Source: Biscogniauxia marginata
Taxonomy: Eukaryota; Ascomycota; Sordariomycetes; Xylariales; Xylariaceae
NCBI GenBank assembly: GCA_022695795.1
Contig: MU404100.1
Span: 62,001-126,000 of the forward strand
Length of the DNA: 64,000 bases
Direction: 5' to 3'
Part shown: positions 34,641 through 47,652 of the stretch, piece by piece
Numbering within the stretch: the first letter of the stretch is position 1
How the letters are laid out: each line of letters opens with the position of its first letter
The notes under the pieces: model-generated
Database searches by the model: none
The model's input: the letters and a program-made list of their open reading frames with translations, nothing else
Told to the model about the DNA's origin: nothing
Translations under genes and position numbers: made by a program

Positions 34641-37600
34641 TTACTCCACATGGGGTCGTTTGGGATCAGGCTGAGCATCGTGAGGGGACAAGGGCCGCTT
34701 TTTCTCTCTATCCCGCTGGCTGCCCTCTTTGGCAGCACGGCGTTCTCGTTCCTGCTTCTCCTTTTCTCGACGTAATGCCTTCGACTCGAACTCGTGCCAA
34801 TCACCTTGGATGTCCTTAAGTCTACAAGAAACGATCAGCTTCGTTCAATAATCAATGTATGAATCATGACCTACTCAATAGCCTGTTTAGGCAGCGGGTG
34901 TTCAGTCGTGAAGTAAGGATGTTCCAAGACATCAGCAGCAGACGGTCGCTTGGCAGGATCATACTGGAACATATCGGAGAGGAGCTCGAAAGCAGCAGCT
35001 GGAAGTCGTTCCCTGTACTTCTCGGCGAAGACATTCTTCTTCCGGTAACTTGGTCTCAGTAGTTCAAACCAAGGCATGTCCACAAGCCCGGGCCACTCCG
35101 TCTTGTTCGGTGTACCAAGCACGTTGTAAATCTTTTCCAGTTGGCTTATCTCACCACCATCGCCCGGGAAGATGGCATGCCGGGTGAAAATCTCCACCAT
35201 GACACAGGCGGCACTCCAAATGTCGACAGCAGCACCATATATTGTTTCGCCTAACAGGAGCTCGGGAGATCGGTACCAGATAGTGATGACGCGGTTTGTA
35301 TAATCGACGCGATGATGTTTCGCGTAGAATCGAGCCAGGCCGAAGTCAGCTAATTTCAAGATTCCATCACTGCTTACCAGAATGTTCGCAGCTTTGATGT
35401 CGCGATGGAGGACGCCTCGAGTGTGCAGGTAATCTAATCCTTCAAAAAGTTGTTTTGAAAGATGCTTTCTTTGTGCCGCATCAAGCTTGAATGACGGGTG
35501 ATTCAACAAGCCAGTGAGGTCATGAGAAAGATATTCAAAGACCATGTAGCAATTGTTCGCTTCCGTCATTACTTCTTGTAGGTTGACGATGTTGGTGTGT
35601 TTTAGAGACTGAAGGAGTTTGATCTCCCGCACTGCAGTGACTGGAAAACCATCCTTTTCTCCTTCCATGCGTATCCTCTTGAGAGCCACTAGCTTTTTGT
35701 TGTACACATGCAGTCCCTTGAACACCTTTCCGTACGTACCCGACCCAACTACGGACTCGTTGCCAGGCTTCCTGTAGAATACCGATTCGGATTTGGCAAG
35801 GTCGGGAGGCAATTTGGGCTTCGGCTTTAGTTCCCTCCGTATCTTCTTCACCTTCCGTGTTCTTGGCTGCTCAGGCGGAGGTCTGTTGGCATGATAATCT
35901 GTCCGATCTGATCGTGCTCTTGCCGAAGCAGGCTCTCTAGGGGTGTCCCTAGGCAAATCTCGATCTCGATCGTCAATGGGTTGGGATTCTTTTTTCGGAC
36001 CCGCACTGAATTTCTGTGATATTTCCGGCTTGGGTGTGGCGACAGGCGCCTTGTTTGTTGTCTTGAAGGCAAAGCTGAACTTCGAGCTCGCAGGACCTGT
36101 GGGGGCCGAAGGAGGCGGGCCGGGGGGAGGCATTTTTTCAGTCATGGTCTTTTCCGGCGTCCCCTCTTCATCCCGAAGATCCCTGGACGGCCTGGATGGA
36201 TTGTCGTCGTCCTCATCTCCTTCTCGGACGGCGACGACATTGGAACGATTCGAAGTTGTAGTTGTGTGCGGAGGGCTACGACCCTGAGGAGTATTTTCAC
36301 CAGATCGACCAGAATGATCTTTATCAGTATCTGGGAGACCACTCCCATACTGACTTTTGGATGTACCGTTACCATGCAAACTCGCTCGTGCCGGACTGAA
36401 CCCGCCTCGAAAACTTCCTCGAGAAAAGCCACGGCCCCGAGAATGTGATTGGGATATGGGTCTAGTAGGGGGGTGTGGGGGTGATTGACTTGAAGGGTGG
36501 CGACCAAAAGGGCCAGAGGGCGGAGGGCGTTGACTGTATCTGATATTAGCAAATCTAAGCAAGCTAGATGATATATAGGAAAGGTAAATGGTAAGAAAGA
36601 AGCCATACCTTTGAGGGGAGTACTGAGGTTGACTACCCCGACCTGTCTTACCACTACCATAAGGTGATTGGGATCTTGGAGACCCCTGGAACGATGAGCC
36701 CGAATTCGCGTGCGGGGGTGACTGAGCAGATCGAGGGTCGTTATAATGAGATTGAGGGTGGGCAGGTGGTGGTCCTTGGGATGCGACATTACTCCGATGG
36801 TCCCCTGCCCTTCTTGACATATTAACCTCGATACTGTTTGCACCTGATGCCGGCTTCCCACCGGGAGGGAACCTTGGGTCGTCACGATGTTTTGCCTTTT
36901 TGCGGGAGCGACGAGACCCGCGCTCTCGAGGTGAACGGGGAGGGAGGTCGGCTCTAGCGGGATCAAAAGTAGGCGAGGGTCGGCGTGAATATGAACCCGC
37001 TTCTAAAGAGCGAGGAGGTGGTCTGTCGAGGGAACGGAGAGGAGAATGAGGGTGAGAGAAAGATGATCGTCGAGAGCTCGGTCGAGGGGAGCGGCTGTGA
37101 TCGCGGATGCTTGAGTTAACACGTGGACGGGACGGCGGGCCCGCACGATCAAAATTAGCCTCACGCGGCGGCGACTGACTATGGCGACGGTGTCGATAGG
37201 GATCTAGGGGTTCGACGCGATCGGAGTGCCTATAGCGATGATCGTCATAGCTAGGCGAAGGAGACCGTCTGCGGGATGGAGATGAATTGCGGTCGATTCG
37301 CGGGGGCATGGAGCCCTTTGGGTGGTGACCCCTTTCTAACCTCTCAGCTCTCTCAGCTCTCCGACGACGGTCACGTTCACGATCACGCCTGGATTTCTTC
37401 GGCCTCGAGTGCGGAAAGGGTAATGGACTCCGACTTCTCCGTCGCTTCCTTGATGATGGCGAAAATGATCGGCCTCTGTCAGCTTGGTCTGATTGGTTGT
37501 TGATAGTAGATCCGTGTCTGGGTGATGAGGGTATATCGTGCCGCTGGTCCGGCTCGGACTGCTCGTATCGGGCAGGACGGTCTCTTATCCCAGGCGCGTC

Positions 37601-37960
37601 GTCCTGGTCTCTACTTGCGTCTTGCGGAAAGTCGCGATCATTTGCATCACTCCTAAAGTCGTTATTGCCACGGAACGCCCTGTCGTCACGCGTGGGCCTG
37701 ATCCTATCGCGATGGCCTTGGGCGTGGCGAGAGGCAGGCGACGGAGACCGCAACGCACGATGCACATCAGTGTGCGAGACTCGATGGTTTCGAGGGGACC
37801 TATCCTGCTCCCTGGAGCCGTCACCATCATCTCTGCTCTGGTCGCGCTTCATCGCAACATGTCGAGGATTGGCGGCCATTCGAGGGTGATGGGGTGAGGT
37901 GGGCGACGAAGCAGCATCAACAGCAGCAGCATCTGAGCCTCGACGCATGATGGGCTCCAT
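34641..37960 (-). CDS. ctk1: CTD kinase I catalytic subunit (Ctk1/Lsk1, CDK12-type)
   Basis: Three minus-strand exons (36609-37960, 34875-36539, 34641-34821) encode 1,065 aa. Ctk1 phosphorylates Ser2 of the RNA polymerase II C-terminal domain during elongation. The first ~690 residues are disordered and rich in RS, SR and SP dipeptides, like metazoan CDK12. The kinase domain (about 700-990) shows GSGTYGKV, VALKRI, a PVTAVREIKLL cyclin-contact helix, HRDIKAANIL, DFGLARF, and RVITIWYRSPELLLG. The KIYNVLGTP and DMPWF motifs separate it from Bur1/CDK9. Exon 3, found by its TTGTAG acceptor, adds a tail containing GDWHEFESKALR that is typical of fungal orthologs; without it the frame would stop right after QAIE. 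Intron 1 (36540-36608) is 69 nt and stop-free, so retention would insert 23 residues. Confidence 0.95.
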
Positions 37961-39738
37961 GTTGGCGTCACCCGTTTTTTTTTCTGGCTTTCTAGTAGGA
38001 GCAGCCTAGGCCTGCGAGGGCGGCAAAATTATGTTACCGAGACATGGGTTAGGCCACCTCTCAGCAGCCTCGTCAATCGGGCTCTCGGAGATTTCGTGCT
38101 GCAATGAAAGCCGCTGGGCAGGTGAGTGAGTGGGAATCAATAGTCGAGGTGGGCCAGGATGCAGCTTCAAAAGCTGCAGATGTGTAAATGTGATGTAGGT
38201 TGGTCAATTGTGTCGGAGGCGGAATTGACGCTTAGTTGCCGGATAAGGTTGTGTTGAAAGAGGCGTGCACCGGCCGCTGGTGGGATTCCAGGTAGTGGTC
38301 TTCCTGGTGGTTCGGTTGCAGTGTTAAAATTTTCTGGGTCGCGAATTGCTGCGGTCCCCTACGCTGAAGACCTCAGCGAGCGACGCGGGGGCCCTCGCGG
38401 CTTGTCGTCGGTCCGTTGAAGAGGCTGCTAAAACACCACTGCACCTCCAAACGGACCCAGCCTAACCAAACCTGCTCCCACCGAGAACTCGGAAGTCCAC
38501 GACGAGCTCCCGTCTTGACCTGACGTCTCGACCTGACGTCTTGTCCTTCAGGTCGGGACTTGTTCGTTACTCGACTCAACCAACTTCGTACTTGGCCACA
38601 ACCAGAACCAAGCAAACTACTAAAGACGGGAGCATCGAGGTCTTTCCAAGGCTTTCATCGCCAGAAATACCCCCGTGCCCCATTTTCAGTACCGAGGCGA
38701 ATCAAGCACCGGCAAGTACACCATCAAGCTGGCTATCTACGACATACTTCTCCAGTCCCCTCCCTCCTTCTACTTCAAGTCATCAGGTCTTAGATATCTT
38801 CAAATGCCCCCTAACCTAGGTAACCACCCTGCCCTGACAGATTGGCCATGCTAGGGTTCCACCCTCGGAGCTCCCAGTTACTTGCCTGGGCCTTGACCTA
38901 GATAGCTCCATCTCATCTGATGTACCTATACTCCCAAGAAGGAGCCCGATTGCGAGACAGGTGTCGAGACGGTGGCATCTACCGTGTGCCTCTCCCTGCG
39001 CCCCAATTGAAGCCGAATACCTAACCCTGCGAAGTTTGCAGTCCCAATCCCAGGACTGATTTTGAGACCAGCCATGCACCTTGTCGATCGATGAGGGAGG
39101 CATCGATGCAAAGGTAAAGATTAGTCGCTCCCCGCTGTTTGTAATTAATTCGCGTTCATCATGTCCGCATCTCGAGAGATGCGAAAACCGAGCCCAGTTA
39201 GTATACCAATATGCTTTTTGAAGTGGATGGCTCAAAATCAACATAGCCCCAATCTAGCCTCCAAGGAGTTTTACCGAAAAACGGCATCTGTGCAAAGCTA
39301 TCTGAAGTTTCTGGGAGCCAAAACATCAAGTTGACTTGTAGAAGTGTGAGATGGAGTAAGCGTGTTGCCTAGTATCAGCGTTTCGACACCAACACATTAG
39401 TGCAATACAGCTTATGGCAAGTCTGAAACTGGGCATGGGGAACAAGACGGCATCGAACAAGCGTGAGAGGATCCATTTGGAAACGTGGAAGACAGCAGGT
39501 CTGTGATGTCGCATAGGGCCTGAGAACGGTCCAAAAGACTAGCAGTGACCACCCCAAGTACGATGATCTGACCTTCCACGAGCAAAACCCGCAAAGTCTG
39601 CTCCGAACTGTAAATATATTTTACCTCGAGATGGTAGATATTCGCTCATCTTTATACTAGACTGAGCGTGATTGTGGTAAAACTCTGATCATGGGATATC
39701 GTATGCGGGGATCTTCGCAGGTAGGAAAGGAATCGTCC
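37961..39738. other. Upstream region of ctk1, no supported gene
   Basis: This is the start of a gene-poor spacer of about 5.4 kb. A 142-codon minus-strand frame at 38816-39244 starts at an ATG but has no family resemblance or splice partner. Confidence 0.5.
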
Positions 39739-40149
39739 TCAGGACTTTGGCGGGGTATTGTCGCGAGGTGAATCCTGTAGGCTGGATACCTCTGGGGCGG
39801 TTAGTACAGCGATGGGATATCGCTCACGCATCAATCCATCTCGACTACACATGTAGCCATCGCCGAAAAGACGAGGTAGGAGGCGTAGATAACTACTGAA
39901 ATGATATCTCCGGTGATCTTGCCACAAGACTTCAGCCACGGGGTTGTGTGTATTTGATGGACGGCTGCTTCGATAGACAGCCACTGTGTTTTGAAGATAG
40001 AGTCGGTATGTTCTGGATGCAATTGCGAAGGGGTGCAATGCCGGATCTCGTTGCTTCAAGGGATTACGGTCGCAATATGAGGAGTGTGAGTTCCATGAGA
40101 CAGCACTAAAAGTTTCATCGTGACTATCAAATAGAGAAAAGGATGGCAT
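39739..40149 (-). CDS. Orphan 136-codon ORF, doubtful
   Basis: An ATG-started minus-strand frame encodes 136 aa (start MPSFSLFDSHDE) and lies in a spacer, so it is not the shadow of another gene. It is Ser/Arg-rich with no signal peptide, membrane segment or recognised motif. A second frame over the same bases contains a hydrophobic IISVVIYASYLVFSA segment, so if the locus is genic the true frame and splicing are uncertain. It may be chance. Confidence 0.2.
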   Translation of the reverse strand: MPSFSLFDSHDETFSAVSWNSHSSYCDRNPLKQRDPALHPFAIASRTYRLYLQNTVAVYRSSRPSNTHNPVAEVLWQDHRRYHFSSYLRLLPRLFGDGYMCSRDGLMRERYPIAVLTAPEVSSLQDSPRDNTPPKS

Positions 40150-43100
40150 GCAATTGATGCCGATGATGCTATCATCATTGTATCGGGCTGTGCAGACGAA
40201 GAAGTTGATTGTTGTTAAGGTTGTTTCTAAAGTCGTGCGGTTTTTTGATTGCCTCAGGCTTACAATACCGACAAGGCTTCGGGATAAGAGGGAGGTGTTA
40301 ATTTACAGTGCATATATTTATTCTTTAATACTATACACTGTACCAGCTGCCCCTTTACCTAAGCAGGCTAAGGTACGTACCCGACATATGTGACATATGC
40401 ACGGTAAAGTGCCAATGCACCCAGACCCGGTCCCGTCCTGTCGTTAACCAGAATAGTACCTGTAGGTAGTACCTCCTCGGAAAGCTTGAAGACGTCGCCG
40501 CACTTATGGGCATTCATCTAGGAACTCAAAAATGAATTGTATTGACATTAGTTCTCGAAGAGGGACAAGGCATAAGCTTCTCGAAGATTCAGGAATTTAC
40601 CCCTCTAAGCCTGCACTTGGTTATTCAGCTTGCGCCCTTCAAGGTATGTCTACTAGAAACCTCGAGAGACCTCGAAATCGCAGATGAGGGTGTGACTCTA
40701 CTATGATCATGTGCCATGTTAACTCAGGAACTAAACGAAGTTATACGGTTATAGTTTCTTGGGCTTCTTCCTCGTATTGAGCCATGCTTTGCAAGTTGAG
40801 GGCTTCGTACATGTAGGTACATACGGAATAGTTCTGCATTCCCTAGTTCATCTAACTAGCAGGTTGTCTAAGGGTGGCAATGCTCTCGGGTGATATGATC
40901 TGAACATTTTATTTAGGCTGTCAGGCGTGCTTTCGAGGAAGAGTTGCACGGCTTGATGTGACTGGATTTGAGCAATGAGGCATGTATAATTCTGATGTGA
41001 CTACATCATATGGCGTCCTTATCAATGGCTCGTCTGCTTCGGGTACGCTACCTAGCACACATGTAGCACTCCTCGTCATCTCGGATCGACATAGTTCCTG
41101 CCAATTTCCAACCTGGAGAAGCCAAGGATAAGGCCTCCTCCCGGGTCTGGGCCGGTCTAAGTCTTTCTTATGCGGATCATGGAAAATCCAGATCCTTACT
41201 TACCATCATTTTAGGCCTATTCGCATTCGGAATTGTAGCCACACACTGAATGATGGGGAAATCTACGTAGTAGTTAGGTCACATCATTCATGCGATCTCG
41301 TCGAGTGGCGTAGATATGATCGATCTTGGGCATCTAGTACCAAGGTCGACCCGCTCTGATCAGTTACGAACGACTTCGCTACTTTCCTTTGCTGAACAAC
41401 TTCTTGAGAGTAGAACCTAGCGCACAAACTTATGTGGAAACCAAGGTCTCAAAAGGGCTATACAAAAATTAGATATTACCTAGTTTTATAGTTTCAAGAC
41501 GAAGAACATTGCTACAACCCCATATGAGCTATGAGGCGATAAGGAAACACCATTATAGCATCATGGCCATAAGGTGAATCGATTAATCGTACTTACACTG
41601 CTACGCTAGTTCCTCGTTCCTTCACAGTCCAAACATCTTGGGCTTGTTCGTCAAGGTGGGCAAGGATACCTTCTTATCAACCCCACCTAGTTCGGCTGTG
41701 TTACAGAATCCCCCAACTACCAAGAAGGGGTTCCCAATCGCTCCTCGTATGTAGCCCTTGACACGGGCTACGCTTCAGGCATCGGTTGGTATTTGGGTAA
41801 GAGTTGGGCAAATCCCTAGTGCGTTGGGGCCAAGCTGTTACTGTCTGGCCAGTTGACGTACAACTTTGAAGTCTTTCTATAAGATTGTATATTTATAAAG
41901 TGACAACTCGGATCGGTATAATCCAAATAGCGTGCTTGCTACTAGCCTGGAGAAGACGTGAACTATGGTTTGGAGGTCTATTCAGCTTCTACCTACCTAT
42001 GTACATGTAAATCGCTTCTAAGTACAAACTACGGGTCATCAGTGAAGCCGGAACGCCCTAGCAAGACGGTTGCTTTCGTTCAATGACATAATTTCCTCGC
42101 CGTGTCGTGTAGAGATATGTACTTATGTAGGTAGGTAATGACAGAGCCGTGTGCCGTGTGCCGTGTGGAGTGGAAACCAAGGAAAAGGAACATTCGTAGC
42201 TACATGTACGATTTATTGCATTCTAATGAATACTTCGGGCCAATACCTACATAGCTAAATGAGGAGGTGGTTTGCCTCCTTGGATGGTAAGGTTGTGGTG
42301 TGGTGTAGTGTAGGTAGGTAGGTATAATGTAATGGGACCGCACTTACACGGCGTTGCGGCTTACAATCTGCAGGGGTCTGTCTGGCATTCGCCGGGACGT
42401 TTTAGATCCCCAGCTCTAGCACCCCCAGGCTAAGCCGTTTGGGGCTTAGTGTTCTCAGACGGGGCTCAAGGCCCAACCTTATCGCTGGAGCTTGGCGACA
42501 TGACGAAACCCGCATTTGTTCCATCACTGCCTCACCTCCATCGCCACATAATGCTTTCAGACAGAATCCGTTCTACGCTACCGTCCTCGACAATGTCGAT
42601 GCGACCTTGCCTACAGCTATGGGCACGAGCAAAAACAGGGGCCAGTGTGCTGCGGCCAAGCCCAGCCTAGCCCAGAGTGCCTGCTTCCCTTGTGCATGCA
42701 TCCCGGATCTCGAGTCATTCAGTAGAGCTCGTCCGAGAAAACAGCATCTTTGTGCAGAGAACGTGGTTAGAAGCATCGCTAGTGTGGACTATCTTGGTTC
42801 CTGGTCGAGTTCCTACCAATCGCAAGCTGCTATCACCCCACCCATGACAGAAGAGATCATATTCGTTGATGTAGGTACCCTTGAACCTCCCTGCAAGGAA
42901 CAAGCTCCCGCCGCGATGCCGGACATCTCTGGCCCGCGCAGGACCACCTTTCCTAGTTTTCAGGGTCTGGTCTCTTTTGGACGTGATTTTTCATGCCTTC
43001 TTCTGCTATTCCCCAACTCTCTCGAAGAGATTTGCGGCCCGGTGCACGTTTTTTCCCTTCTCTGGCCTGCGTGGTTCATGGCCGCTGTTTGCTTTTCGTT

Positions 43101-43380
43101 TCTATTCGCCCCAGGCTTTCTTTCACCTCTGCTGGTTCAGGAACTGTTTCGTCCGGTTTTGTGAGCTGGCTCCTAATGTGGTTGTTCTTCTCTCATCTTG
43201 TAGTTCCTCGTTTGATACTATCTTTCTTTCACTTTCCCAATCGATCCTAATACCAGCATCATCGCGAGTGACGTCGACATGCCAACACAGTAGATGACTT
43301 GACCACGGCCCGAAGCACTTTCGAGGCTGCACGCCATCGCCTAACCCTCATCGAATATACGCCTTGCGGCGTTCGACAAG
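40150..43380. other. Spacer and 5' region of the 7TM gene
   Basis: No supported gene. TAGGTA-type runs recur (for example near 41990, 42128 and 42308-42323), and GTGCCGT is repeated three times at about 42150-42167. The segment 42420-43380 is more balanced in composition and probably includes the 5' leader of the seven-helix gene; a 241-codon frame there begins at TTG and is not convincing. Confidence 0.5.
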
Positions 43381-45532
43381 ATGGATGGCTTTGAGAGCTT
43401 CAACAGTATGGACGACAGTTGGTCGATGAAAAATCTGAGTTGGTCAGGCAATTCAACCGGCTTATACCAGGCAGCGTTCACCAACAACTCGACTTTTGGT
43501 GTTATCAATGAGTTCAAGTTTCTCGCCGCGAGATCAATACGGACGTCCACCATCATCCTTGCCGCCTTCAACACAGTATCTGCTTTTGCGACTGCAGCTG
43601 GAATATTCTTCGACAGTTACATGACCGCAAAGCGATCGTATCCTCCGGGTAAAGGAAGGTGAGATTGGAATCATGATTCCCAACCGAGGTTTAGAATGCT
43701 AAATGTTATCGAAGGGTCAACGTCTTTACATGTGTCCGCGGACCTGAGCTATACCCGTTCTTTTTGTCATTGGGTATCACGATACAAGGCATCATCTTTG
43801 CTGTGTCACAGTCGAGGGGCCTCGAAGGATTGTTCATTCCCGGGTGCACTTTGATTTCACAAATCGTGTGGCCAGGTATGATCAAATCTAGCAAGAGATT
43901 CCTTCCCGATTACTGATGTTTCTCCCAGCTGTTTTCATCGTACCTTATATTCAATTGGTCTTTGGTCTTGAAATAACATTTCGGGCGCTCAGAAAGAGAG
44001 CGTTTCCTCGACGGGCAAAATGGGATGTGTCAATCTGTTTGGCAATCATATCAACCTTACTCCTGATCACCGGCCTCGTCTCCATTTTTATTCGCCCTCC
44101 TAGTTTCTGTTTCGCATCTCTTTTCTGGTTCGTAGCCAGGTGGGCAGAAGGCGGCTTTGTGCTGCTTCTAGGAATTGCCATCATCCTGGCGATCTGTGCT
44201 GTCGTTCTCTCCTTACGACTAACGAGATGCACAACAATCGAGCCTACTCAGCGGGTCGGTGCGTCGAGGATGGTATACTATCTTTTACTCGCAGTGGTAT
44301 CAAATGTACGTTGTGCTTATACGCTTATCATCGCTTATCTCAGAACTGACAGTTTGCAGGCCTTGATGGCACCTTTCTTTATATATTTGACGTTCTCTAA
44401 CTCAGGAGATGGTACTGGGTTAACATTGTCCATGATTTCAACAGTTGTTGCAAATGTGACTGGACTAATGACCGGCGGTCTTCACCTATTCCTTCGATCC
44501 AACACCATTTCCACGATAGGCCCTAAATATAAGCTTGCCGAAGATGAGCGCCAGAAGCTTAAGTACCAAATTCGGATGCGAGGGCCGAGTGAAATGGATT
44601 TTAACGGCCATATGATGCAGCCCGTATCTGGCCCGCAAGCTCTCCAGAAGTCTGAGAGCCAGGAGAGCCTCGTAAATCGAGGGAGGGATGACGATGCCGA
44701 GCGCGGAAATAATCCTGGATACGAGGTTTCACCTCAACTCATCCAAAGCAGCACGAATCCATTGGCGTCTAATGCTGTCTTCGTTCCGATGGACGTACTT
44801 AGAGCCCCGGAACCAGCTCAAGTTCCGTCCAGCTTCTCACCATCTAATATACATGGTCGGAGACCATCGGTATCATACAAGCTATTTCCTAACAAGGACC
44901 AGAGCAACGCGAATTCAGTCACCCTACCGTCCACCACCTATTCTCCAAATACAAATACGAACCAGAATGCATGGCCGCTCCCCGACTTGAGCCAAACGTT
45001 AATGCCACCGCCCACGTTCCAATTCAGCGGCAGTCGCCATCGGCGGGACTCATCACTAGCTTCTTCCGCAACCGTACAAATCGGATTACGGCTTTCAAAC
45101 GTCCAGGATATGCCCCGAATGACGAATAGAGATGCTATGGAATCCGATAACGTGTACGCTTTAGACTGCCCTGATAAGCACGAACCAACGGCTGCGTATC
45201 GGCCTAGCCCACTTGTCAATACGGACAGTGCAGAATCTGTTGCACCAATGTCAAGACCACAGAGCCCTACCGATGTTCCTGATTCAGGGGCAAGACAAAA
45301 TGTGCCCGCACCAGCCAGTTCGCAAGCTAACAACAACGAGGTCTTGTTAAATCCTACGGTCTATGATCCAAATAGCCCAACAAAGGCTAAAGTCCCTAGC
45401 CCAAAGGGTGTTGGATTTAGCCTGCCGCGAAGGGTTAATACTACACCAGTGCAGAACACGGCAGCTGTACCACCGCCCCCTCGAAATCGCGGCAACTCTA
45501 CTACCGAAGGAGGCAAAGCCGACTGGATCTGA
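43381..45532 (+). CDS. Seven-transmembrane receptor-like protein with long cytoplasmic tail
   Basis: Four exons (43381-43658, 43715-43875, 43929-44305, 44360-45532) encode 662 aa. The N-terminus (about 45 aa) is Ser/Asn-rich with N-x-S/T sites and no cleavable signal. Seven hydrophobic helices can be counted: around TIILAAFNTVSAFATAAGIFF, LYPFFLSLGITIQGIIFAV, LISQIVWPAVFIVPYIQLVF, ICLAIISTLLLITGLVSIFI, VLLLGIAIILAICAVVLSL, YYLLLAVVSNALMAPFFIYL and MISTVVANVTGLMTGGLHLFL. A hydrophilic tail of more than 300 residues, rich in Pro, Ser and Asn, follows. This layout fits fungal GPCR-like membrane proteins, sometimes labelled family C-like, but ligand and G-protein coupling are unknown. The last intron (54 nt) is stop-free and could be retained; removing it gives a cleaner sixth helix. 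Confidence 0.85.
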
Positions 45533-47652
45533 GACTGATGGCAACATATGTAGTCATCTGATAAACACTTTCAAGTGTCTGCTTGAGAAACAAGAGGTCT
45601 GGAAGCTTTCGAGAAAGCTTGGTATACCTAAACTCCAGGTCTTCCTGTAGAACTCATGTTCACTTCCCCCTCTTCATCTTCCTACCATCGTCTCTTCTAC
45701 CACGAGATTATGGTGGCATCCTCCCCAGTTCTTGGTCATTTCCTGGTTCCTGTTCACGTTTACGATTTGGGGGAGTGGGCGTTTTGTGCTTGCGAAAGTG
45801 ATACCTAAACTTCAGACAACCCAACATCCTTCTTTCCTTTTTATTTCCTTTTTTTCTGTACGACACAGGGAGTTGAGGGATTAGGGGGAACCGAAACACC
45901 TTTTTTTTCATTCTTTGTTGCATATCTGGGCGTCGTTCAGACGGGATGGGAGCCAGATCTTGCACACGTTTGTTTCCTTTATTTTTATTTATTGGAGAGT
46001 TAGGGGTGAGGGAAGACCCAACCGGTCAACCAGATGTCTTACCGGCGCATTTGCTACGGTATGTAAAAGAAAGATCTGTGTGTACGCTGAAGTGAAGTCT
46101 CCATATGTCTGTACAGTGGGACGTGAAGGGAAAGAAAAAAAAGAAGGAGAGAAGGTATTGGGTATTACATATCCTAGATGTTTAGGTCTGTACAGGACGG
46201 GACCGGTGTTGGTAGGGGATCTTGCTTCCGAGGCCAGAGGGGGAGCCAGTCAAACACGCGAGATGGTGTGTGTTTGGTTGGTAGGTAGGAACAGAGAGAG
46301 GGCGGTAGGGGGACAGGAGAGAGAGAGAGATAAAAGGAGGCTTTACGTCGTACGCACACACACTACGACGATGAATTCGATGTCTTGAACGGCCTAGATA
46401 GAATTAAGGCGGCTAAACTAAAGAAGCATTCGCGTCATACATACTTCCTTTCACATCCGAAGTTCCTTTGATATCAGTGTATAATTCAATATGTGTTTTA
46501 AAGGCTTCCGTGTTCAAAATATTTCGCTGTCACAGCTCGAATTAGAATAAGTAAATAAGAGATATACTTACGCACCTCAAAACGACATGGATCCTGAAAA
46601 GAGACAACATAGCGTAGTTTTACTGGCCAACGTACACACCTCATATGAAACTAGGATGTTAAACCCAAGAGAAATAACTACTAGGCGAATAGGCTTACGG
46701 TATTCTTCTCAAATCAAGTTTTGTGAGAAGTTTCCCGTTCCAGTTCGGGTTCGGGTTTCAAGGCGGCGCGATTTAAAGGTTCAATGTCCGAAAGAACCTT
46801 AATCCCCGCCTCCCTCCCTCTGGCAACCTGGTCTACACATAGCAGCCTTACTTATAAGTAGGTAGTCCGGTCCCTCGATTCTAACAAATGTAATGTTGAT
46901 ACCTTGGATATCAATAATATCGATGGAAAATGGGAGAGAGAATGAGGAACAGAGATGGCCCCTTTATAAGGTAGTATCAGATTTGAGAATTTGCATTAGG
47001 TAGGTAGGTAGGTAGGTAGTCAGGTAGTCGCTGAAGTGGTAAGGAAAAGAGGCAATGTAGTTCGCAAGCCCTCTCTTCCCCTACTTCGCTTTTTTGCCTT
47101 TTCTATATCAGATGGTTAGATCAACTCGAAGACATTATATCATTCAATATATCTCCTTTAAACTTGTGGTATGGCAAACCGATGATCCCAACTCCTGAAT
47201 AGACGAAGTGGAAGAGATAGGGATCGATGGAGATAGGGGCGCTCGGACCAGGTGATTCAGCAATGCAGACAAATGAATGACATGTAAGAGGGCATTTGGG
47301 CGCAATTGGTACTACCGCACTTCATTCTCATTACCCGGTATTTCCAGGGCGGGGGACGATGATATGTTAAGCACAAGTCCCAGTCTCGTTTGCCTGCTAG
47401 ATAGCCAACCCCAAGCACACACACAATTTATATATGATCGGACGGGCGGTACACACGGGAAATAGTTGCCATATCTCTTTGCCAGAATCGACGAGTTCTT
47501 GTGCCTCCATTATTTTCTTTTACTATGCCGGGCTCTCACATCCGCCTGTCGAGTACGTGCAGCCGGACCACTAGCTACACTCCAAAGCGTACCGGCCGAT
47601 GCCTTGTTCCATCAGGCCTCTTGCTCTGACGAGAAACCAGCGCGCCATTCGG
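45533..47652. other. Spacer with no supported gene; TAGG microsatellite
   Basis: Mostly 3' region of the 7TM gene. It includes a (TAGG)n run at about 46997-47019, pyrimidine-rich stretches near 45820-45915, and a GA-rich stretch near 46290-46340. A 157-codon frame at 45915-46388 looks like low-complexity chance. Confidence 0.55.

Noticed and set aside
38816..39244. 142-codon minus-strand ORF
   Set aside because: ATG-started but no motif, no exon partners and mixed composition; most likely chance in a long spacer.
42439..43164. 241-codon frame before the 7TM gene
   Set aside because: It starts at TTG rather than ATG, has no recognised motif, and probably lies in the 5' leader.
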